Origin: Bacillota bacterium
Lineage (GTDB): Bacteria; Bacillota; Clostridia; Acetivibrionales; DSM-1351
Length of the DNA stretch: 64,000 nucleotides
Reading direction: 5' to 3'
Assembly (NCBI GenBank): GCA_023460955.1
Contig: JAEWOH010000034.1
Span: 1-64,000, forward strand
Shown piece after piece: positions 59,389 to 64,000 of this stretch. Position 1 is the stretch's first letter, and each line of letters begins with the position of its first letter. The notes beneath the pieces are model-generated. The model was not told where the DNA came from and made no database searches. It saw only the letters and a program-made list of their open reading frames with translations. A program made the position numbers and the translations under genes.

Positions 59389-60330
59389 ATGAAATATAGG
59401 GTTTTCGTAGACGGGAGTGAAGGTACAACCGGTCTTCAGATTAATGAGAGACTTGCGTTAAGAAGTGATCTTGACATAATAAAAATAGATGCTGAAAAAA
59501 GAAAAGATATCAATGAAAGAAAAAAATGTCTCAATAGTGCTGATATTGTTTTTTTATGTCTTCCAGACATCGCTGCTATTGAAGCTGTTTCTCTTGTTGA
59601 GAATCCTGATACAAAAGTAATTGATGCCAGTACCGCACACAGAACCAACACAAGTTGGGCTTATGGCCTTCCTGAACTTAGCAGACAGCACCGTTCCAAA
59701 ATTCAGAATTCTACAAGAGTGTCCGTACCCGGTTGTTATGCCACAGGCTTTATAAGTCTGATATATCCGTTAGTATCAAGCGGTTTAGTTCAAAAGGATT
59801 ATCCTATAACCACACATGCTGTTTCTGGCTACAGTGGCGGAGGTAAAAAGCTAATTGCTCAATTTGAGGCTGCTGAAGGAACTGACTTCAAAAGTCCTCA
59901 GCTATATGCATTGGGTCTGACTCACAAACATATTCCTGAAATGACGGCCATCACAGGGCTGGAGCATGCTCCTATTTTTTCGCCGCTGGTATGTCCCTAC
60001 TATAAAGGTATGTCTGTCTGTGTTCCGATTTATCCTAAATTACTGCCCAAGAAATTATCGAAGGAATACATACATGAATTTCTTACTGAGCATTATGGCG
60101 GTGAAAAATTTATAAAGGTTATGCCATTAGGTTCTGAAAAAGAATATCCAAACAGTTTTATCGGGGCAACAAAAGTAAACGATACAAATCATCTTGAAAT
60201 CTATGTGACTGGTAATTCTGATCAGATAATGCTTATATCGGTACTCGATAATCTGGGTAAGGGCTCATCCGGAGCCGCAATCCAGAACATGAATATCATG
60301 TTAGGTCTAAGTGAGGATGTAGGACTATAA
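59389..60330 (+). CDS. argC: N-acetyl-gamma-glutamyl-phosphate reductase
   Basis: NADPH-dependent third step of arginine synthesis. At 313 aa it is the shorter ArgC type. It has an N-terminal dinucleotide-binding segment (FVDGSEGTTGLQI), the catalytic cysteine in SVPGCYATGF (near 113-122) and AVSGYSGGGKK plus HKHIPEM with the catalytic His. The ATG at 59377 comes before GGGAGG; the ATG at 59389, 4 bp after it, is chosen. It is followed by argB, which uses the upstream product as its own product. Confidence 0.96.
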   Translation: MKYRVFVDGSEGTTGLQINERLALRSDLDIIKIDAEKRKDINERKKCLNSADIVFLCLPDIAAIEAVSLVENPDTKVIDASTAHRTNTSWAYGLPELSRQHRSKIQNSTRVSVPGCYATGFISLIYPLVSSGLVQKDYPITTHAVSGYSGGGKKLIAQFEAAEGTDFKSPQLYALGLTHKHIPEMTAITGLEHAPIFSPLVCPYYKGMSVCVPIYPKLLPKKLSKEYIHEFLTEHYGGEKFIKVMPLGSEKEYPNSFIGATKVNDTNHLEIYVTGNSDQIMLISVLDNLGKGSSGAAIQNMNIMLGLSEDVGL

Positions 60331-60360
60331 GATGTACGACTATAAGATGTACGACTATAA
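60316..60360 (+). repeat. Three tandem 15-bp repeats over the argC stop
   Basis: GATGTAGGACTATAA (60316-60330, the end of argC) is followed by two copies of GATGTACGACTATAA. Each copy has an in-frame TAA, so the protein end does not change. It looks like replication slippage. Confidence 0.9.
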
Positions 60361-60395
60361 ATAGTATAAAACATTTTCACTATAACAATTAATGT

Positions 60396-60410
60396 CGCTG
60401 CCAGGCAGCG
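60396..60410 (+). promoter_or_regulatory. Triloop hairpin before the argB ribosome binding site
   Basis: Six-bp stem CGCTGC / GCAGCG with a CAG loop, ending 4 nt before GGGGG. Confidence 0.7.
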
Positions 60411-60426
60411 GAACGGGGGAATATTT

Positions 60427-61338
60427 ATGAATTATGACAGTTTGATAAAAAAAGCCGAAATATTAATAGAAGCTCTGCCCTATATACAAAAATTATATGG
60501 TAAAACAGTTGTTATAAAATACGGCGGAAATGCTATGATAAACGACGAACTAAAGAACTCTGTAATTGAGGACATAACTTTGCTCAAATACATAGGCATG
60601 AATCCTGTTTTGGTTCATGGCGGCGGGCCGGATATTAACAAAGCTTTGCAGAAATTTGATGTAAAGAGTGAGTTTGTTAACGGACTAAGAGTAACTGATT
60701 CTCAGACGATAGAGGTTGCACAGATGGTTCTTGTAGGTAAAACCAACAAGGAAATAGTTTCACTTCTTAATGGCAAGGGAGCAAAGGCTATTGGTCTTTG
60801 CGGTATTGATGGAAAGCTCATAGAATGTGAACAGTATAAAACTGAAATAGATGGTGAACTCAAGGACATAGGCTATGTTGGTTCCATTACAAAAATCAAC
60901 TCAAAAGTGCTGGATCTTATTTCAAAGGATGAATATATTCCTGTAGTTGCACCAATTGGAGTGGGACCTAACGGAGAAAGCTACAATATAAATGCAGATA
61001 CAGTGGCAGGTGAAATAGCCGCAGCACTAAAAGCTGAAAAACTAATGCTTCTGACTGATGTGGAAGGAGTTAAGCCTTCAAAGGACAGTGACGAAATAAT
61101 TTATGCCCTAACAATTGATGAAGTACACGAACTTATCGAAAAAAAGGTCATCGAAGGTGGTATGATACCAAAGGTTCTTGGATGTGTTGATGCGTTGGAA
61201 AAGGGAGTTGGAAGAACCCATATAATCGACGGAAGAATTCCACACTGCATCTTACTGGAGATATTTACCTACAAAGGCATAGGAACTATGATAATGAAGG
61301 ATAGAAAGTTCTATCATGAAAATGAAGCCTTATATTAA
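60427..61338 (+). CDS. argB: N-acetylglutamate kinase
   Basis: Phosphorylates N-acetylglutamate, the second and often feedback-controlled arginine step. The 303-aa protein has VVIKYGGNAMI (near 26), LVHGGGPDINK (near 61) and an N-terminal extension (about 1-20, LIKKAEILIEALPYIQKLYG) typical of arginine-sensitive hexameric kinases. The substrate motif NINADTVAGEIAAAL (near 190) and EGGMIPKV are also present. ATG follows GGGGG with 7 bp spacing. Confidence 0.97.
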   Translation: MNYDSLIKKAEILIEALPYIQKLYGKTVVIKYGGNAMINDELKNSVIEDITLLKYIGMNPVLVHGGGPDINKALQKFDVKSEFVNGLRVTDSQTIEVAQMVLVGKTNKEIVSLLNGKGAKAIGLCGIDGKLIECEQYKTEIDGELKDIGYVGSITKINSKVLDLISKDEYIPVVAPIGVGPNGESYNINADTVAGEIAAALKAEKLMLLTDVEGVKPSKDSDEIIYALTIDEVHELIEKKVIEGGMIPKVLGCVDALEKGVGRTHIIDGRIPHCILLEIFTYKGIGTMIMKDRKFYHENEALY

Positions 61339-61553
61339 TAATATTCAGGTACTCCTCTATATTAGTAATTATGGATAATATAAAATTGCTTTGTATATAA
61401 ATACACCAGTTTATTGTATTTTTTGGTATATTTTGTTTTTATACATTGTTAAATACCACTTGTTATTATATAATTGATATAAATATATAGTGGTATTTGT
61501 TGTTTTTTTACAACAGTAACTATTAAGGTTATATGTTCCGGGAGGCTGAATCT

Positions 61554-62186
61554 GTGAACAATATATGTATATCAAAACTAATAATCCCAGGGTCTTTGGT
61601 GAGTTTTAGAATTTCCAAGCAAGCATCCTGGTCCCTCAATATTGTTTCAAAATGCGGCGGGGATACAATTAATCTCCCTCTATCTGCAGATTTGATGAAA
61701 GCCTGCCTATTTATCGGTACAAATGTGGATATTAAGTATAATAATGATTATTTTGAATATATAATCAGCGGTTCCATACTTAAAATTGAGTTGTCCGGTT
61801 CTCCTTACATAAAAGTCAAAATAAATAAAATAGTTGAGAATGTAAACCACCGATTCTTTCCACGACTTGACGTCTGTTTACCTGCTGCAATCTGTAGCGC
61901 TGAAAATACCTATTACTGCAATGTAACAAATTTATCACTGGGCGGAACAGCATTCTTAATAGACAAAGAAATTTCCTTGAATTCTACTTGCGAAATTAAT
62001 ATACTTCTCGAGTATAACTCTTCAGTCTATGCAAGGGGTACGATTTTACGAAGTACGAAAGAAGATTTGCTGTATAAATATAGCATGATGTTCACCTTTA
62101 TGGAAGAAGAAAACAACAATAGACTTTATACTTATCTGTACAACCTGGAGTTCTCCTATAACAGTCTTAGAAGTAAATACCTTTAA
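61554..62186 (+). CDS. PilZ domain protein (c-di-GMP receptor-like)
   Basis: A 210-aa protein with a YcgR-N-like front part (about 1-95) and a PilZ domain (about 100-205). The c-di-GMP motifs are RFFPR (RxxxR) and NLSLGG (N-x-S-x-x-G), so binding is likely. An ATG at 61533 is in frame, but GGGAGG 8 bp before the GTG at 61554 favours that start. It sits between argB and argD without obvious relation to arginine synthesis. Confidence 0.82.
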   Translation: MNNICISKLIIPGSLVSFRISKQASWSLNIVSKCGGDTINLPLSADLMKACLFIGTNVDIKYNNDYFEYIISGSILKIELSGSPYIKVKINKIVENVNHRFFPRLDVCLPAAICSAENTYYCNVTNLSLGGTAFLIDKEISLNSTCEINILLEYNSSVYARGTILRSTKEDLLYKYSMMFTFMEEENNNRLYTYLYNLEFSYNSLRSKYL

Positions 62187-62211
62187 TCTCCAAATTATAA
62201 ATTGAATATTA

Positions 62212-62253
62212 TTGCATTTTTATACAAAACAATGTATAATTATTAATTATACA
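62212..62253 (+). promoter_or_regulatory. argD promoter with overlapping ArgR-like operators
   Basis: -35 TTGCAT (62212-62217), 17-bp spacer, -10 TATAAT (62235-62240). Half-sites TATACA (62221), TGTATA (62233) and TATACA (62248) overlap it, matching the argC promoter arrangement. Confidence 0.75.
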
Positions 62254-62302
62254 TTGTTTTTATTTTCTTCTTTTATAACTTATTTGGTTATTACTATTTA
62301 TG

Positions 62303-62319
62303 TACGTGCCATGCGCGTA
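62303..62319 (+). promoter_or_regulatory. Triloop hairpin before the argD ribosome binding site
   Basis: Seven-bp stem TACGTGC / GCGCGTA (one G-T pair) with a CAT loop, ending 1-2 nt before AAGGAGG. Confidence 0.7.
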
Positions 62320-62333
62320 GAAGGAGGTCAATC

Positions 62334-63536
62334 ATGTTTGTAAAGGAAATTCAGGAGTACGATAGTCAATATTTTATGAATACATTTGGAAAAAGGATTC
62401 CTGTTGCTTTTGAAAAGGGCCAGGGGATCAATCTTTGGAGCACTGACGGCGAAAAGTATACGGATTTCTTCTCCGGTATTGCCGTTAATTCAATAGGTTA
62501 CTCCCATCCGACTTTTGTCAGCATGGTTTCGGAACAGCTTACAAAACTTATACATTGCTCAAACCTTTATTACATAGAATCCCAAGCACTTTTAGCTAAG
62601 GACCTTTGCGAAAACTCCTGTGCAGACAAGGTATTTTTCTCAAATAGCGGTGCTGAAGCTAACGAAGGGGCCATAAAGCTTGCAAGGATTTATTTTAGAA
62701 AACAGGGTCAGCCAGAAAAATATGAAATAATTACTTTGAAAAAATCTTTCCACGGCAGAACAATAACCACTCTCAGTGCAACAGGTCAGGAAAAATATGC
62801 AAAGCCTTTCGAACCTCTGACGCCAGGTTTCAACAAGGTTCCATTAAATGACTTCCAGGCACTTGAGGCTTCGGTTACAGAGAATACCTGTGCTATCATG
62901 CTGGAACCTGTACAGGGTGAAAGCGGCGTCTACCCCTGTGATGCTGAATACCTGAAAAAAGTCAAGGAGTTGTGCACAAAAAAAGACCTTCTTCTGATTT
63001 TTGATGAGGTGCAAACAGGTGTAGGAAGAACCGGTACTCTTTTCGGCTATCAAAAATACGGGGTTGAACCCGACATCTTTACACTTGCAAAAGCTCTCGG
63101 CGGTGGTATACCAATAGGTGCGGTATGTGCAAAAGATAAGGTTGCGCAAGCCTTTGCCCCGGGCGAGCATGGCTCAACCTTTGGAGGAAACCCTCTGGCG
63201 TGTACTGCAGGTCTGGCCGTTATGAAGATCATGAAGGAGGAAAAGCTTCCTGAGAACGCCCAAAAACTTGGCCAGTATATTAAAGAAAAGCTTCAGGTAC
63301 TCGCCTCTTCATCCTGTCCTATAATATCAGAAATAAGGGCCTCCGGCTTAATGATTGCCATAGAGTTGAAGCAGCCTGTAGCTCCTATTCTAAAAGCCAA
63401 AATGTTTGAAAAGAAATATCTTATAGCAAACATAGGTGATAACATATTAAGAATACTTCCGCCGCTAATCATAACAACAAACGATGCAGATGACTTTATA
63501 TCAACCTTGAAAACAGCTATAGACGAAGTAATTTAA
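62334..63536 (+). CDS. argD: Acetylornithine aminotransferase
   Basis: PLP-dependent transaminase (400 aa) making N-acetylornithine. It shows SNSGAEANEGAIKLAR (near 103), SFHGRTITTLSATG, ILEPVQGE-type EPVQGESGV, IFDEVQTGVGRTG (near 222) and TLAKALGGGIPIGA with the PLP-lysine (near 252). The GSTFGGNPLACTAGLAV segment is standard. AAGGAGG is 7 bp before the ATG. It has its own promoter, shared in design with argC. Confidence 0.97.
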   Translation: MFVKEIQEYDSQYFMNTFGKRIPVAFEKGQGINLWSTDGEKYTDFFSGIAVNSIGYSHPTFVSMVSEQLTKLIHCSNLYYIESQALLAKDLCENSCADKVFFSNSGAEANEGAIKLARIYFRKQGQPEKYEIITLKKSFHGRTITTLSATGQEKYAKPFEPLTPGFNKVPLNDFQALEASVTENTCAIMLEPVQGESGVYPCDAEYLKKVKELCTKKDLLLIFDEVQTGVGRTGTLFGYQKYGVEPDIFTLAKALGGGIPIGAVCAKDKVAQAFAPGEHGSTFGGNPLACTAGLAVMKIMKEEKLPENAQKLGQYIKEKLQVLASSSCPIISEIRASGLMIAIELKQPVAPILKAKMFEKKYLIANIGDNILRILPPLIITTNDADDFISTLKTAIDEVI

Positions 63537-63594
63537 ACTTATTAAACATAGTTTTATACAATATTACGCAGTATGCATTTATCATTACTTATGT

Positions 63595-63609
63595 CGCTGC
63601 TATGCAGTG
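63595..63609 (+). promoter_or_regulatory. Triloop hairpin before the carA ribosome binding site
   Basis: Six-bp stem CGCTGC / GCAGTG (one G-T pair) with a TAT loop, ending 4 nt before GGAGG. Confidence 0.7.
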
Positions 63610-63622
63610 AGATGGAGGTTCT

Positions 63623-64000
63623 ATGAAAGCAGTTTTATTATTGGAAGACGGTACCTATTTCGCAGGAGAAGGCTTCGGAAAAAGCGGAGAAACAGCTGGA
63701 GAAATAGTATTCAATACATGTATGACTGGATACCAGGAGATTACTACCGACCCCTCTTATAATGGCCAGATTGTAACTATGACCTATCCCTTAATTGGTA
63801 ACTATGGGTTCAACACTCTGGATAACGAATCCTACAAACCCCACGTTCAGGGGTTTATAGTTAAGGAGCTCAGCACTACCCCAAGCAACTGGAGATATAC
63901 CATTGATCCTGAACAATATTTTGCAAAGCATAATATTATAGGAATAAAAAGTATTGATACCAGAGCACTAACCCAACATATCAGAAAGCACGGAAGCATG
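63623..64000 (+). CDS. carA: Carbamoyl-phosphate synthase small subunit (5' part)
   Basis: The glutamine-hydrolysing subunit of carbamoyl-phosphate synthase, which supplies carbamoyl phosphate for arginine and pyrimidines. Only the first 126 codons are in the window; it runs off the end. The visible part (MKAVLLLEDGTYFAGEGFG, TCMTGYQEITTDPSY, TYPLIGNYG, DTRALTQHIRKHG) is the standard CarA N-terminal domain. The glutaminase domain lies beyond. GGAGG is 4 bp before the ATG. carB is expected downstream. Confidence 0.96.
   Translation, partial: MKAVLLLEDGTYFAGEGFGKSGETAGEIVFNTCMTGYQEITTDPSYNGQIVTMTYPLIGNYGFNTLDNESYKPHVQGFIVKELSTTPSNWRYTIDPEQYFAKHNIIGIKSIDTRALTQHIRKHGSM

Noticed and set aside
1..64000. 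CRISPR array
   Set aside because: No set of regularly spaced repeats of 25-40 bp was seen anywhere; the tandem repeats found are short and without spacers.

Overview
The window looks like chromosomal DNA of a low-GC, spore-forming, polysaccharide-degrading Clostridia member, close in flavour to Ruminiclostridium/Hungateiclostridium. The signs are a ctsR-mcsA-mcsB-clpC operon, a spore SASP, a Rex repressor, CsaB-type wall pyruvylation, a secreted clan GH-A glycosidase with fascin-like repeats, YesM/YesN-type sugar sensing and AT-rich intergenic DNA. No sequence search was possible, so the taxon is an inference.

Layout. 1-5.1 kb: class III heat-shock operon (minus strand) with a clear CtsR operator, plus a small unknown gene. 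5.2-16.1 kb: one minus-strand sugar locus, in transcription order YesN-type regulator, YesM-type kinase, solute-binding lipoprotein, two permeases, a nucleoside-hydrolase-like protein, ribokinase and a secreted glycosidase. It has no ATPase of its own; an MsmX/UgpC-type ATPase is encoded at 57.8-58.9 kb. 16.4-19.2 kb: an EF-G-like GTPase and a 680-bp intergenic stretch with a GC-rich block. 19.2-21.3 kb: DAHP synthase and prephenate dehydrogenase. 21.4-27.3 kb: a complete Dpp/Opp peptide transporter. 27.4-38.4 kb: Dus, Rex, a GT4-CsaB fusion, an ABC-F ATPase, a CwlD-like amidase, a HEAT-like protein with a membrane protein, a GH18-LRR secreted protein and a 46-aa protein.

38.8-48.8 kb is the most interesting part: eight minus-strand genes with tight or overlapping junctions. 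They start from a strong promoter and read DUF1413-like protein, putative N4-type DNA methyltransferase, DUF262 protein, HEPN nuclease, then a full Wadjet JetA-B-C-D SMC-like system. jetA appears to start at an ATC codon with an ideal Shine-Dalgarno. The first module looks like a modification/sensor/HEPN-effector defence system that may share a transcript with Wadjet.

49.0-49.6 kb: a Val-Asp-Phe-Gly-Cys tRNA operon. 49.7-57.6 kb: Hsp33, cold-shock protein, a methyltransferase, an SspF-like SASP, a CtpA-type protease, an M23 hydrolase, FtsX/FtsE and a PucR/CdaR-like regulator. 59.2-64 kb (plus strand): argC, argB, a PilZ protein, argD and the start of carA. The argC and argD promoters share an ArgR-like architecture. 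Each of the four arginine-pathway genes has a short triloop hairpin placed just before its ribosome binding site; stem sequences differ between pairs of genes but base pairing is kept.
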